Source of the DNA: Syntrophobacteraceae bacterium
GTDB lineage: Bacteria; Desulfobacterota; Syntrophobacteria; Syntrophobacterales; Syntrophobacteraceae
Assembly (NCBI GenBank): GCA_003566995.1
Contig: PXBG01000083.1
Coordinates: 1-35,863 of the forward strand
Length of the DNA: 35,863 bases
Reading direction: 5' to 3'
Of the stretch, positions 15,282-26,122 are shown one piece after another (within the stretch, counting starts at the first letter, position 1; every line of letters starts with the position of its first letter). Below the pieces are notes generated by a model, which was not told where the DNA came from, did not search any database, and saw only the letters and a program-made list of their open reading frames with translations. Made by a program: the position numbers and the translations under genes.

Positions 15282-15884
15282 TTACCTCATGTCATCCTCC
15301 AAGGGCAAGACCCACCGCTGAATTTCATGCCAACTCTTCACCCGCGGAAAAGGACAACCATTTCCCTTTCGATTCCACGGCTGGTCAAAAACTATGGGGT
15401 GGAGGCCTTCATTCGCAAGAAGCTCGCAGGTTTCCAGGCGATCTTCCACAAAATAACGCACCCCGAATTGTCTCAGTATGGCCAGCTTGGCGTCAGGACT
15501 GCCCGTGGCCGAGACCTCGATGAAACCCTGCGGCACCCGGGGCAGGAGGTTTTGAAGCCACTGAACAATGGATTCAGGCCATATTCTTGCGGTCACGAAT
15601 CGCAGAGGCCCGCGGCGGGCCAGATGGGAAAGCACATGGGCCGCTCCGTCCAGGGGCTTGAGCTCCAAAGTGTTGGCGTCGTCAAGAGTGGTGCAGATGA
15701 GGTCATTGATGATCTCAGGGTCGAGCTTGAGGCAGCTTTGAAGGTCAAATGAAACAAGGTCTTCTTTGCTCAGGTGACTCAAACCATAGCGTTCCCGCGC
15801 AAGGCGAAGGAATGTGGCCATGGTGTCGGCGACCACACCATCAATATCGAAAGCCAGTTCCTGTGGATGAATGAAAGGTTCCAT
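15282..15884 (-). CDS. HAD-superfamily hydrolase (5'-nucleotidase type C-like)
   Basis: A 200-residue HAD phosphatase. Motif I is DIDGVV with nucleophile Asp13 and acid Asp15, motif II the threonine in RFVTARIW, and the acidic motif appears as YFVEDRLETC. Order and spacing fit the 5'(3')-deoxyribonucleotidase (NT5C) group, which dephosphorylates nucleotides, but substrate is uncertain for HAD enzymes. The start ATG at 15884 has AGGA very close upstream. It lies 39 bases downstream of the CoA-transferase/GNAT gene on the same strand, so both may share a transcript. About 170 bases separate it from minC. Confidence 0.87.
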   Translation of the reverse strand: MEPFIHPQELAFDIDGVVADTMATFLRLARERYGLSHLSKEDLVSFDLQSCLKLDPEIINDLICTTLDDANTLELKPLDGAAHVLSHLARRGPLRFVTARIWPESIVQWLQNLLPRVPQGFIEVSATGSPDAKLAILRQFGVRYFVEDRLETCELLANEGLHPIVFDQPWNRKGNGCPFPRVKSWHEIQRWVLPLEDDMR

Positions 15885-15923
15885 GATCCTAAACCCATGG
15901 CTGGCAAAAGAATGGATTTCAAC

Positions 15924-17819
15924 TCATTCGGTGATACACACCTGTGCCGGCTCGTCAAAGCGGAAAGATATTTCATAGATGCCTTCTTCGAGGCGACTGT
16001 GCACCACGTAACCCACCTTGTGAAAAACGGCAAGCATCTTTCGATTGGATGCGAGCACATAAGCGGTGAAACCGGATATCTGCTTGCTTTTGGCAATTTC
16101 ACAGAGGTAGTGCAGCATGAAACTGCCGATGCCCATGCGCTGCCATTGGGTGCGCACCGCAAAGTCCACTTCCGCAATATTTGTTTTCTGATCGAGTATG
16201 TATCGCCCCAGAGCGATGATCCTCTCGTTGCCAATCTCACCGGTGACCCCCACGATGGCCATTTCATGCTCATAGTCCACATTGCACATGGCCTGTGTGT
16301 TCCTGTGGGGAAAAACCTTCATGGCGGACAAAAACCGGTAATAGATGTCCTGGTCCGGAAGCGAGTAAAAAAACTCCTGAAGCGCTCTCTCGTCAGTGGG
16401 CTTGATGGGCCTGAAGAAAACCTGCACATTTCCGGGAAAAATCTGGTGCGTTTCCCACTGGCCCGGGTAAAGGGGCTCATAAATGGGGGGCAGAATCTGA
16501 TCCTGGTAGACATAGCGCAGATCCTTGGCTTCCTGAAGAAGACGCTCCCGAAATTTTGGATGCGCGATGTTGATGAGAGCCAAAGCTCTTTCGCGGATGG
16601 TCTTTCCATGCAGGTACGCGATGCCGAATTCGGTCACCACATAACGGACCGTACTTCGGGAACTCACCACACCCGCACCATGGGTGAGGTGGGAAACGAT
16701 GCGTGAGCGCCGTCCGTCGGAGCTGGCGGATGGCATGACAATGATGGTTTTGCCCCTGGGAGCCCGCGCCGCTCCATGCATGAAGTCCACATAGCCCCCA
16801 ATGCCGCTGTACACCTGATGCCCCATGGAATCCGCACAGACCTGGCCCGTCAGGTCGATTTCCAGGGCAGAATTTATGGCGACCATTTGCTCGTGCTGAC
16901 TGATCAGCCGGCGAGAGTTGACGTAATCGATGGGATAGATTTCCACCTCGGGATTGTTGTGCACAAATCTGTAGAGCTCATCGGAGCCCACGCAGGAACT
17001 GGCGACGATCTTTCCCGTGTGAACAGTTTTTCGTTTGCCCGTGATCACTCCCTTTTTCACGAGGAAGAGGTGTGCGTCGGTGATGATTTCCGAGTGAATG
17101 CCCAGGTCTTTCTTGTCATCCAGGTAACGAAGCACGGAATTGGTGATCCGCCCGATTCCCACCTGAATGGTGGAACCATCCTCCACCAGGTGAGACACAT
17201 ACCGGGCTATTCTTTCAGCCACCGCGCTTCGTTCTCTGAAGGTGCGCTCCAAAAGGGGTTCGGGGTACTCCACAAAATGATCGATCTCCTGCACGTGGAC
17301 GAAGGAGTCCCCGAAAGTCCTGGGCATGTGCGGGTTGACTTGCGCAATGGTGATCCGAGCCACTTCCAGGGCGGCCTTGCAGGCATCGACGCCGATTCCC
17401 AGAGAACAGTACCCATGTTTATCGGGAGGAGAGACCTGAATGAGGGCCACGTCAAGCCCCCAGCTTCCCTCATAGCGAAAGAGCGATGGTATGGAGGAAA
17501 AATAAATGGGAATGTAGTCTGCGTAACCAAGATTGACAGCCCTGCGCATTCGAGGCCCAACGAAAAAAGTCTTCAGCCTGCAGTACTTTTCCAGGGCTTG
17601 CCAGTCTTCCGGCAAGGCCCCAAAGGACAGGCTTTGCACGATTTCCAGATCCTTGTACCGGGGAAGAACCTCGAGCAGAGAGTTCAGGAGGTGCTGGGGC
17701 TCTCCGCATCCCCCACCCACAAAGATGCGTTGTCCGTCCTTTATTTGGGCCTGGAAAACTTCGCCGGCATCTAGGTTGCGGCTTTTATAATACTGTTTCC
17801 AATGGGCGAAGTAATTCAT
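15924..17819 (-). CDS. Acetyl-CoA hydrolase/CoA-transferase fused to GNAT acetyltransferase
   Basis: A 631-residue fusion. Residues 1 to about 455 form a class I CoA-transferase/acetyl-CoA hydrolase of the 4-hydroxybutyrate CoA-transferase type: the VGIGRITNSVLRYL loop and DLGIHSEIITD, whose Glu (about residue 242) is the catalytic glutamate that forms the CoA thioester, plus a C-terminal domain with VTEFGIAYLHGKTIRERA. From about 465 to 620 follows a GNAT domain with the acetyl-CoA loop QRMGIG and a GFTAYVLASNRKMLAVFHKVGY end. The first part likely moves CoA between carboxylates such as acetate and an acyl-CoA. The GNAT part may acetylate a lysine, perhaps the enzyme itself, or bind acetyl-CoA as a sensor. 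A weak GAAGTGAT precedes the ATG. Confidence 0.92.
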   Translation of the reverse strand: MNYFAHWKQYYKSRNLDAGEVFQAQIKDGQRIFVGGGCGEPQHLLNSLLEVLPRYKDLEIVQSLSFGALPEDWQALEKYCRLKTFFVGPRMRRAVNLGYADYIPIYFSSIPSLFRYEGSWGLDVALIQVSPPDKHGYCSLGIGVDACKAALEVARITIAQVNPHMPRTFGDSFVHVQEIDHFVEYPEPLLERTFRERSAVAERIARYVSHLVEDGSTIQVGIGRITNSVLRYLDDKKDLGIHSEIITDAHLFLVKKGVITGKRKTVHTGKIVASSCVGSDELYRFVHNNPEVEIYPIDYVNSRRLISQHEQMVAINSALEIDLTGQVCADSMGHQVYSGIGGYVDFMHGAARAPRGKTIIVMPSASSDGRRSRIVSHLTHGAGVVSSRSTVRYVVTEFGIAYLHGKTIRERALALINIAHPKFRERLLQEAKDLRYVYQDQILPPIYEPLYPGQWETHQIFPGNVQVFFRPIKPTDERALQEFFYSLPDQDIYYRFLSAMKVFPHRNTQAMCNVDYEHEMAIVGVTGEIGNERIIALGRYILDQKTNIAEVDFAVRTQWQRMGIGSFMLHYLCEIAKSKQISGFTAYVLASNRKMLAVFHKVGYVVHSRLEEGIYEISFRFDEPAQVCITE

Positions 17820-18330
17820 ATCACTTCGAAGTCCTCAAGAAACTCGTGGAAGGAACGGGCGCTGACCCAAGGCGGGAAATGACCAAAACCTCAAGGCCGC
17901 CAAAAGCCTCAAATGAAGAATCAAAACGAGGATCACTTTACAAAAAACCCTGTTCCCAAATCTCCCGATCGTTCGCGCGCTTCACCCCGTGCCTTCACAA
18001 GAGACCAAAGTTTTGAGCACCACACAACTTCATGGGCTCAGTTGAAACCTGCCGTTGAAAACCAAGCATGGTCCAAAGACTACGATGAACGGAACCCAGG
18101 AGCAAGGGAATTCATCCCTGAGTGTAATGGCCAATGCACCAAAAAGCAAAAGGGAGAAAACGCTCCATTCTCTCCCCAAAAACTCCGTCGAATCGCCCTG
18201 AAATGGTTTCATTGATGAAGTGAAGGGCACAGGCAAACCAATGCTGCGCTTTGGTGAAACGCGCTGACCCTGTCCCCCTTCTCAGCGATCACATGAAAAC
18301 ATCCTTCCACAGCGGCCATGCGGGCCGAAA
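17820..18330. other. About 510 bases with no recognisable gene
   Basis: This spacer lies between the purA 3' end and the CoA-transferase 5' end, both on the minus strand. A weak inverted repeat GGGAGA-N13-TCTCCC occurs at 18152-18177, and CGGCC/GGCCG arms sit near 18312-18328 just after purA, without a T-run. Short open frames are present but not protein-like. I see no convincing promoter. Confidence 0.35.
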
Positions 18331-19713
<1,383 letters not shown>

Positions 19714-19716
19714 TTA

Positions 19717-19745
19717 CCTCTAATTAAAAAAAGAAGCTGTGTCAA
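19717..19745 (-). promoter_or_regulatory. Predicted promoter of purA
   Basis: Minus strand: TTGACA (19745-19740), 17 bases, TAGAGG (19722-19717). The -35 is perfect and the -10 is weak. Transcription would start about 85 bases before the purA ATG. The 19627-20006 gap between divergent genes also contains TTGAGC-N18-TATTGT (19858-19887) on the plus strand, a possible proS promoter. Confidence 0.45.
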
Positions 19746-19857
19746 AGACAAAGTACCGAAAAACAAGCCGGGAACAATTCATTCATTCTCTGCCCCAAAG
19801 GTGTTTTTTCTTGCACCGCCTCGTCCCATGGAAGTGCGCAGGAAGCCATAATAATGG

Positions 19858-19887
19858 TTGAGCCCTCAAAGGAAAGCATGGTATTGT
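19858..19887 (+). promoter_or_regulatory. Possible promoter of proS
   Basis: TTGAGC (19858-19863), 18 bases, TATTGT (19882-19887). It is about 120 bases ahead of the proS ATG. I saw no T-box or other leader motif in between. Confidence 0.3.
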
Positions 19888-20006
19888 ATTTGGCTTATTT
19901 AATGTTTACAGCATATTAGGCAAACACCTTGCGGAGTCTTGCCGGGCTCCCTTTGCGGCACTTCCATTCGCCAACTTTTTGACAGAACACGGCCGGGAGG
20001 AGAGGC

Positions 20007-21752
20007 ATGCGATACACCAGGTTTTTCATCCACACCCTTTTCGAGGTTCCCAAAGAGGCGGAAACCCCTTCCCACGTTCTTCTGCTTCGAGGATCCTACA
20101 TACATCCCGTGGCAGCTGGCATCTACTCTCTGCTTCCCCTGGGACACCGTGTGGCGGAGAGAATCAAGACCGTTCTCAGGGAAGAGCTCAATGCCATCGG
20201 GGGCCTGGAAATCACCATGCCGGTCCTCAACCCATCGGAACTCTGGAAAAAAACGAGAAGGTACTATGACATCGGCCACGAACTCTTCCGCTTGAAAGAC
20301 CGCAAGGACCGGGAGTTTGTTCTGGCCATGACCCACGAAGAGGTGGTGACGGACATGGCCAGGCAGTTCCTGAAGTCATACCGGGATCTCCCCGTCATGC
20401 TGTACCAGATTCAGACAAAAATCAGAGACGAGGCCCGTCCTCGCGCAGGGCTTCTGAGGGTCCGGGAATTTTTCATGAAAGATGGCTACAGTTTTCACCC
20501 CGGCTTCGACGACCTGGATGCCTATTACCCCAAAATCTATAATGCGTATCTGAGGATTTTTGCGCGGTGCGGTCTGTTCGCCGTTCCCATCGAAGCGGAC
20601 TCGGGCATCATGGGAGGAAGCGGCTCCCATGAATTCATGCTCGATTCCCCCCATGGAGAAGACCGCTTTGTGGTCTGCACCCATTGCGACTACAGAGCCA
20701 ACACGGAAAAAGCCACGGGAAAAAAACCTTGCTCGGAGGAAAAAGAACCCCTCCCGCCTCCCATGGAAAAGGTTTCCACACCGCGGGTGAAAACCATTGC
20801 CGAACTGGTACAGTTTTTCGGCGCAGGAGAGGAACACTTCCTCAAAACGGTCGCCTACGAAGCCGACGGGCAATTGGTTCTTGCGGTCATCCGCGGGGAT
20901 TTCACCATTTCCGAAACCAAGCTGACCAACCACCTCAAAGTCATCAATCTTCAGGTTGCACCCGAGGAAAAACTCACAGAAAAAGGGCTGGTTCCAGGTT
21001 TCCTCTCACCCGTCGGCCTCGGAAATGTGCGAATCGTGATGGATGACTCGGTCACGGAAAGGGTGCTTTTCATTTCGGGAGGCAACGAAGCGGACACTCA
21101 TTTCAGGAACGTCCTTTCGGGACGGGACTTTTTCGGCACGGAAACAGCCGACATTGCAGAAGTGAGAGAGGGCGACGGCTGCAGCCAGTGCAGTTCGGGA
21201 AGGCTGAAAATCCGCAGAGGCATCGAACTGGGCCACACTTTCAAGCTGGGAACCAAATACACGGCCCCGGACAGCATGGATGTGAACATCCTGGATGCGC
21301 AAGGCGGTCAAAAGAGAGTGGTCATGGGCTGCTATGGAATTGGAGTGGAAAGACTCATGGCCTCTGCAGTGGAACAGTGGCACGATGACAATGGCATCAT
21401 CTTCCCCGTGGCCATGGCGCCCTTTGACCTCATCCTCTCCCCCATCGGCAAAAAACGGGAAGCCTTTGAAAAGGCTGAAGAGCTCTACCACACACTTGGT
21501 GAAAAATATGAAGTTCTTTTGGACGACCGCCAGGATTCACCGGGAGTGAAATTAAAGGACGCCGACCTCATCGGCATTCCCGTGAGAATCGTGGTGAGTG
21601 AAAAACTCCTCAAAAAAAACGAGCTGGAAGTCAAAGTGAGGCAGACAGGAGAGGTGTTTTTCTGTCTTACCCAGGACCTGGAACCCCTCCTTGAAAAAAT
21701 ATATGAAGACCTTCAGCCGCGCCTGGAAGGACTGCCCTACCTTTCCCCATGA
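20007..21752 (+). CDS. proS: Prolyl-tRNA synthetase, bacterial type
   Basis: A 581-residue class II synthetase that charges tRNA-Pro. Class II motifs are visible: motif 2 as [27 protein letters not shown] in two adjoining parts, and motif 3 as [13 protein letters not shown]. Between motifs 2 and 3 (about residues 235-390) is the YbaK-like editing insertion that removes mischarged alanine, typical of the bacterial rather than the archaeal/eukaryal type. The C-terminal anticodon-binding domain follows. The ATG has GGAGGAGA immediately upstream. It diverges from purA. A tRNA-Pro gene lies elsewhere in this window (33.8 kb). Confidence 0.98.
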   Translation: MRYTRFFIHTLFEVPKEAETPSHVLLLRGSYIHPVAAGIYSLLPLGHRVAERIKTVLREELNAIGGLEITMPVLNPSELWKKTRRYYDIGHELFRLKDRKDREFVLAMTHEEVVTDMARQFLKSYRDLPVMLYQIQTKIRDEARPRAGLLRVREFFMKDGYSFHPGFDDLDAYYPKIYNAYLRIFARCGLFAVPIEADSGIMGGSGSHEFMLDSPHGEDRFVVCTHCDYRANTEKATGKKPCSEEKEPLPPPMEKVSTPRVKTIAELVQFFGAGEEHFLKTVAYEADGQLVLAVIRGDFTISETKLTNHLKVINLQVAPEEKLTEKGLVPGFLSPVGLGNVRIVMDDSVTERVLFISGGNEADTHFRNVLSGRDFFGTETADIAEVREGDGCSQCSSGRLKIRRGIELGHTFKLGTKYTAPDSMDVNILDAQGGQKRVVMGCYGIGVERLMASAVEQWHDDNGIIFPVAMAPFDLILSPIGKKREAFEKAEELYHTLGEKYEVLLDDRQDSPGVKLKDADLIGIPVRIVVSEKLLKKNELEVKVRQTGEVFFCLTQDLEPLLEKIYEDLQPRLEGLPYLSP

Positions 21753-22001
21753 CTCCCGCCTCAACCCCTGGGGCCGCAGGCAATTCCAGAGTCTGCGCCC
21801 CGGCAACCCCACAAGCAAGACCCGCACGCCCCCATTCGGTCTCCTTCACCGGCACAAGAGCCGCCAAAGCTTTTCATCAAAGTCCATTGAACCCATGATT
21901 TTTTTCTCAACTTTTTGATCCGGGGAACCGATTAAATCCCCAGTGTTTGGTTTTTCTCTTTCATGACTTCCATGGAGACGGCGTCAATGAGGAGAACAAA
22001 A

Positions 22002-22352
22002 ATGAAAAATCGAAAAATGGTGCCCTTCTTCTTCGCTCTTGCCCTGTTGATCAGCTGTACGTTGACTCTTTCTGCCACTGCTGCTTCGGAGGAGGGAAAA
22101 GCAAAGGTTTCTCAGTCACAAGCGGGAACTGAATCAATGATTCAGGGAAGTGAGGCCGTGAAAATAAACATCAATACGGCCACTGTTGAAGACCTGCAAA
22201 AGCTGAAAGGCATCGGCCCAAAGACCGCTGAGGAGATCGTCAGCTACCGTCAGGTAAACGGTCCATTCAGCCAGATTGATGAGCTCATGCATGTCAAAGG
22301 CGTCGGGCCGAAAAAGTACGAAAACATCAGCCATTTAGTTTTCGCTGAATAA
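22002..22352 (+). CDS. ComEA-like secreted helix-hairpin-helix protein
   Basis: A 116-residue protein with an N-terminal signal peptide (MKNRKMVPFFFALALLISC and on to about Ala24; a Cys is present but the sequence around it could also be a lipobox) and a C-terminal tandem helix-hairpin-helix DNA-binding unit: ININTATVEDLQKLKGIGPKTAE and VKGVGPKKYENI. The INxNTA start and the two GIGP/GVGP hairpins are diagnostic of the ComEA family, which binds DNA in the periplasm for uptake. No other competence gene is nearby. The ATG at 22002 follows GGAG by seven bases; upstream in-frame ATGs would spoil the signal peptide. Ends at a terminator. Confidence 0.88.
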   Translation: MKNRKMVPFFFALALLISCTLTLSATAASEEGKAKVSQSQAGTESMIQGSEAVKININTATVEDLQKLKGIGPKTAEEIVSYRQVNGPFSQIDELMHVKGVGPKKYENISHLVFAE

Positions 22353-22374
22353 AGTTTCATTGCACCTTTTGGCC

Positions 22375-22396
22375 GTCTCCGTTGGAAGACTTTTTT
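22375..22396 (+). terminator. Probable terminator of the ComEA-like gene
   Basis: A small stem GTCTCC-GTT-GGAAGAC with one bulged A is followed by six T's (22391-22396). It sits 22 bases after the stop codon, between convergent genes. The stem is short, so confidence is moderate. Confidence 0.5.
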
Positions 22397-22406
22397 CCAC
22401 CTTCTG

Positions 22407-23927
22407 TCATGAAAGGTCCCCTTCAATGAATGCCTGCCTCACACGCACCGACAGGACTTCGTTGGTGCACGGATCCACTTTCACGCGGTCATCCAGCCGG
22501 TGGCCCACAACCCAGCAGATCTTCCCCCCATCACACACAAGGGGAACTTGAGGCCGCTCCCGCCGGGGGATTTTGGCATCCACAAAAAAATCCTGAAGCT
22601 TTTTCATGCCTTTCAATCCCAAGGGTTTGAAGCGATCGCCTCTCTGCCACCTGCGAATCAAAAGAGGCCACACCACCTTCTGCGCATCCATGTGAACATG
22701 AAAGCCCTCCCGAGTGTCCCATGCGGGGCCAGCATCCCCCTTCCTATACCAGCGCAGCTGCACTTTCACCCCCAACGCAGGCGCCTCGTAATCACCGGGA
22801 CCATGCATGAGGACGTCCGGCTCCGGCCCCGCCTCAAAGGTGGCCCCGGAAAATCCCTCCTCCAAGGTGAACTGGAGGGTCTCCCCTTCTTTTTGCGCCA
22901 CCACGCCGTTGGGCAAAACCATATGCCGCCCTGAATGCGATCTCATGGCCCACCGGTCCAAAGCCTCCACATGCACCCTGAAGATTCCCGAACAGGAACC
23001 GGTCATCTCCCTGACCACATGGCGATAAAATCTTTTTCTGAAAGCGACGTGCTGGGACTGAAGGTCCTTGACAGGAACAGAAATGCGAGATTCCCCATGC
23101 CTTCCTGCAAAGCAGGAAAACCAGCTGCAAAGCATTTGCTCCCAGAAGCTTTCCTCTTCTCGGACCAGAGTCGTGTGCCGCTCCAGGGTCCGGACGATCT
23201 GGGGGTGAAGGTGAGCCTCAAGAAGAGGAAGGACTCGTTGCCGCAGGGCATTTCTCTGGCAAATGATTTGTTCGTTGGAGGAGTCCTGGGCGTGAGGAAT
23301 GCCCAACTCCCTCAAAAACTTCAAGATGTCCCGACGTTGTGCAAACAGGAGAGGGCGAATGATTCCCCGCCTGCTTCGGGGAAGCATGCCCGCCATACCG
23401 GAAGGGCCGGTGCCGCGACAGAGACGCAACAGCACCTCCTCCGCCTGGTCGTTGGCATTGTGCCCCAGTGCAAGCCTGTCTCCTTTCAGCAACTCCATGC
23501 TCTGAAAAAAAAACCGATGGCGGCACGTCCGGGCTGCCATTTCCAGAGAAAGACCTTCGCGGGCGGCAAAGGAGCGCACGTCATCTTCTGCGCTCACGAA
23601 AGGGAGGGATTTGTTTTGAGCCACACGGCGCACAAACTCTTTTTCCTTCGCTGACTCTTCCCCCCTGAGCCCGTGGTCGAAGTGAAGAACTGTCAGGTCT
23701 CTCAAGGACAGAGACGCGCGCAGGCTGAAAAGACATTCCAGGAGAGCCAGGGAATCGGGCCCTCCCGAAACGCCCACCAGAACGTGATCTCCCGGTTGAA
23801 GGAGTTTTTCGAACTCAATGTATTGCGAGGCGAGCCGGACAAAGGGATGAGAAGGATTCATGGGATCATGGGGTGTGGTTTTTGCCATCATGACATCACC
23901 AGAAAAAGGGTGAGGCCTTCCAATCAC
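22407..23927 (-). CDS. tilS: tRNA(Ile)-lysidine synthase
   Basis: A 506-residue enzyme that converts C34 of tRNA-Ile(CAU) to lysidine so that it reads AUA. The ATP-binding PP-loop motif SGGPDS is at residues 54-59, followed by VLHFDHGLRGEES and LALGHNANDQAEEVLLRL. The middle and C-terminal domains of the long (E. coli-like) TilS form are present, ending with GMKKLQDFFVDAKIPRRERPQVP in two parts. The start is uncertain: a GTG at 23927 with GAGG upstream, or ATGs at 23891/23888 or 23861. It lies 24 bases downstream of the four-helix membrane protein gene, probably co-transcribed. Confidence 0.96.
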   Translation of the reverse strand: MIGRPHPFSGDVMMAKTTPHDPMNPSHPFVRLASQYIEFEKLLQPGDHVLVGVSGGPDSLALLECLFSLRASLSLRDLTVLHFDHGLRGEESAKEKEFVRRVAQNKSLPFVSAEDDVRSFAAREGLSLEMAARTCRHRFFFQSMELLKGDRLALGHNANDQAEEVLLRLCRGTGPSGMAGMLPRSRRGIIRPLLFAQRRDILKFLRELGIPHAQDSSNEQIICQRNALRQRVLPLLEAHLHPQIVRTLERHTTLVREEESFWEQMLCSWFSCFAGRHGESRISVPVKDLQSQHVAFRKRFYRHVVREMTGSCSGIFRVHVEALDRWAMRSHSGRHMVLPNGVVAQKEGETLQFTLEEGFSGATFEAGPEPDVLMHGPGDYEAPALGVKVQLRWYRKGDAGPAWDTREGFHVHMDAQKVVWPLLIRRWQRGDRFKPLGLKGMKKLQDFFVDAKIPRRERPQVPLVCDGGKICWVVGHRLDDRVKVDPCTNEVLSVRVRQAFIEGDLS

Positions 23928-23951
23928 ACCCTCATGATCCTCGTTCCATTA

Positions 23952-24779
23952 TCAGGAGGTTCCCAAATCGAGGGGACGCGCCAGCGGCGTGCTGGACTTG
24001 GCTTCGGAGGATTTTTCCGAGGGCTTGATCATGGGCAGCAGGGGCACGTTTTCCTTGTCCTTGAACTTCTTTCCGTTGATGAGGAGTTGTCCCTCGCTGT
24101 TCAAGACCGTGTTGTCTTCCAGGATGATGAGTCCGAAGCGGTCAGCCACATCCCTTTTGTATTCATAGTCCATGGCCCGCTTGCGAAGCTGGTAATTGAG
24201 CAGAACCAGAATGAGGCCGAACAAGGACGCCAGGGCGAGCAGTATGAGACCCCCTATGAGCATGTACTTGACGGACTGTTCTCCCACATTCCCCAAGAAG
24301 GAGAGGAGCGCATCGATCTTGTAGAAGAACACGGTCCCGATGGCCAGGAGAATCAAAAGCGCGAGAAAGGGCAGCTTTTGAACGAGGTGCACCATGCGGT
24401 ACATTTTGTAGATACGCCCCGATTTCTCGTCCAGCATTTGAGCATTTTCCCCTGAAAGGTCAGGAGATTCTTCCGCCTGGGATTCAATGAAGTAATTGTT
24501 GAACCCCACAATGATGACACCGATCAGAAAGGTGATGCCAATGGGCACCAGAAAGGCCAGGAGAAAATAGGTTTTCCAGGGGAAGGCCGTTTCCACGGGG
24601 CCGAATCGATCGTAGCTGCCATCTCCCAACTGGTAAAGCCAGCAGATGACCAAAATGAGAACCTGAACCCATGCCAGAAAAAACAGGTACTTCTTGAAAA
24701 ACTCCTTCCTTTCCGTGTCATCGAACAGCCCCGCAATGCTGCGCAAGCGCGGTCTTGATTGCTCAGACGAATTGCTCAT
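23952..24779 (-). CDS. Four-helix membrane protein, unknown function
   Basis: A 275-residue integral membrane protein. Four hydrophobic segments are seen: about residues 33-48 (FFLAWVQVLILVICW), 71-93 (FLLAFLVPIGITFLIGVIIVGF), 138-155 and 172-195. A charged loop of about 40 residues separates the two pairs, and a roughly 80-residue soluble tail follows (GLIILEDNTVLNSEGQLLING). No family is recognised. The ATG at 24779 (MSNSSEQSRPRL) is supported by GAGGGA eight bases upstream; the frame extends to 24830 without support. It is the upstream neighbour of tilS. Confidence 0.82.
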   Translation of the reverse strand: MSNSSEQSRPRLRSIAGLFDDTERKEFFKKYLFFLAWVQVLILVICWLYQLGDGSYDRFGPVETAFPWKTYFLLAFLVPIGITFLIGVIIVGFNNYFIESQAEESPDLSGENAQMLDEKSGRIYKMYRMVHLVQKLPFLALLILLAIGTVFFYKIDALLSFLGNVGEQSVKYMLIGGLILLALASLFGLILVLLNYQLRKRAMDYEYKRDVADRFGLIILEDNTVLNSEGQLLINGKKFKDKENVPLLPMIKPSEKSSEAKSSTPLARPLDLGTS

Positions 24780-25029
24780 GGTTCCATCCCTCTGTATATT
24801 TTTTGATGAATTTCCATCCCAACGGTTCACTGCAGAACGAGAGAGGATTCAGGCAGGGGAAAACATTCTGTCTTGAAGACCAACGGCCTCTGGCACGACT
24901 CAGAAAACCCTTTGTCTGCGCTCTCTTTCATGGATACTGCTTTGCCCTTCATGCTCTTCCAGCCACAAATCACACGGAAACACTTGATATCCGATCCGAA
25001 GCAGGATAACAAAAGGCTTCTTTGGGGTC

Positions 25030-25083
25030 AACACGGTTTTCGCGCATGAAAATGTCCGTTGCCCATCGGCAACCAACCGTGTT
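25030..25083 (+). promoter_or_regulatory. Nested inverted repeats upstream of purC
   Basis: An outer perfect 9-base pair of arms, AACACGGTT (25030-25038) and AACCGTGTT (25075-25083), encloses a tight inner hairpin GTTGCC-CATC-GGCAAC (25058-25073). It lies about 125 bases before the purC ATG and could be an RNA leader structure or a protein-binding site. I do not recognise a known riboswitch, including the ZTP class. The rest of the 24780-25207 gap shows nothing clear. Confidence 0.45.
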
Positions 25084-25207
25084 TTCAATATAAGCAATCC
25101 TCAGGTGGCCTCCCTGAGTCCCAGGGATTCCAAGCCATGTTCAGGAGCCCTTTTAAGAGCCTTTATTCTGTGGCGAATTTTGCAAGCTTTTCCCGAGGAG
25201 AAAAACC

Positions 25208-26122
25208 ATGGCAGAAGAACCGTTGATGGAAACGAACTTCCCCCAGCTGAAACTCCTTTCCAGAGGCAAGGTCAGAGACAACTATGACCTTGGGGACTCC
25301 CTACTCATCGTCGCCACGGACCGCATCTCCGCCTTCGATGTGGTCATGCCGACACCCATCCCCGACAAAGGCAAGATCCTCACGCAGCTTTCCGAGTTCT
25401 GGCTTCACTTTTTGAGCGACCTGGTGCCCCAGCACCTCATCACCACAGATGTGGCCCGTTTTCCATCCCAGTGTCAACCCTATGCCTCACTGCTTGCAGG
25501 CCGGACCATGTGGGTCAAAAAGGCAAAGGTGCTGCCCGTGGAATGCATTGTCAGGGGCTATCTGGTGGGTTCGGGCTGGAAGGATTACCAGAAAACGGGC
25601 AAAGTGTGCGGCATCTCCCTCCCCCCCCATTTGAAAGAAGCCCAAAAACTTCCCGAACCCGTTTTCACACCTTCCACCAAAGCGGAGCAAGGGGCCCATG
25701 ACGAAAACATTTCCTTTGAAGACATGAAAAGGATCGTGGGAGAAGAGGTGGCGGACCGCTTGCGGGAACTTTCTCTGGAGATCTACGCGAGAGGGGAGGA
25801 ACACGCCCGAAGCAAAGGAATTCTCCTCGCAGACACGAAGCTGGAATTCGGCATGGCCGAAGGACAACTGACCCTCATCGATGAAGTGCTGACCCCCGAT
25901 TCCAGCAGATTCTGGCCCGCAGACCGCTATGGGGTGGGACAAAGCCCCGAGAGTTTCGACAAGCAGTACCTGAGAGACCATCTGCTCCGTTCGGGATGGA
26001 AAGCAACGGATCCTCCGCCTCAGTTGCCGGGGGAGGTGGTGGAAAACACGCGTGCGCGTTACCTGGAAGCCCTTGAACGGTTGACCGGCCAAAAGCTGGG
26101 CCAGCAAAAAGAAACCACATGA
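25208..26122 (+). CDS. purC: Phosphoribosylaminoimidazole-succinocarboxamide synthase
   Basis: A 304-residue SAICAR synthetase, the longer form of the family (E. coli is 237). It couples CAIR with aspartate using ATP in purine biosynthesis. The N-terminal GKVRDNYDLGDSLLIVATDRISAFD and the later VECIVRGYLVGSGWKDY, TKLEFGM and TLIDEVLTPDSSRFWP are diagnostic. The ATG follows GAGGAG with good spacing. The stop overlaps the ATG of the next gene (ATGA at 26119-26122), a classic translational-coupling arrangement, so the ParB-like protein is made from the purC transcript. Confidence 0.98.
   Translation: MAEEPLMETNFPQLKLLSRGKVRDNYDLGDSLLIVATDRISAFDVVMPTPIPDKGKILTQLSEFWLHFLSDLVPQHLITTDVARFPSQCQPYASLLAGRTMWVKKAKVLPVECIVRGYLVGSGWKDYQKTGKVCGISLPPHLKEAQKLPEPVFTPSTKAEQGAHDENISFEDMKRIVGEEVADRLRELSLEIYARGEEHARSKGILLADTKLEFGMAEGQLTLIDEVLTPDSSRFWPADRYGVGQSPESFDKQYLRDHLLRSGWKATDPPPQLPGEVVENTRARYLEALERLTGQKLGQQKETT

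Noticed and set aside
18312-18328. CGGCC/GGCCG stem after purA as a terminator
   Set aside because: No T-run follows on the purA strand and the stem is only five bases, so the call is not supported.
25030-25083. ZTP riboswitch in front of purC
   Set aside because: The conserved core of that riboswitch class was not found; only generic nested inverted repeats are present.
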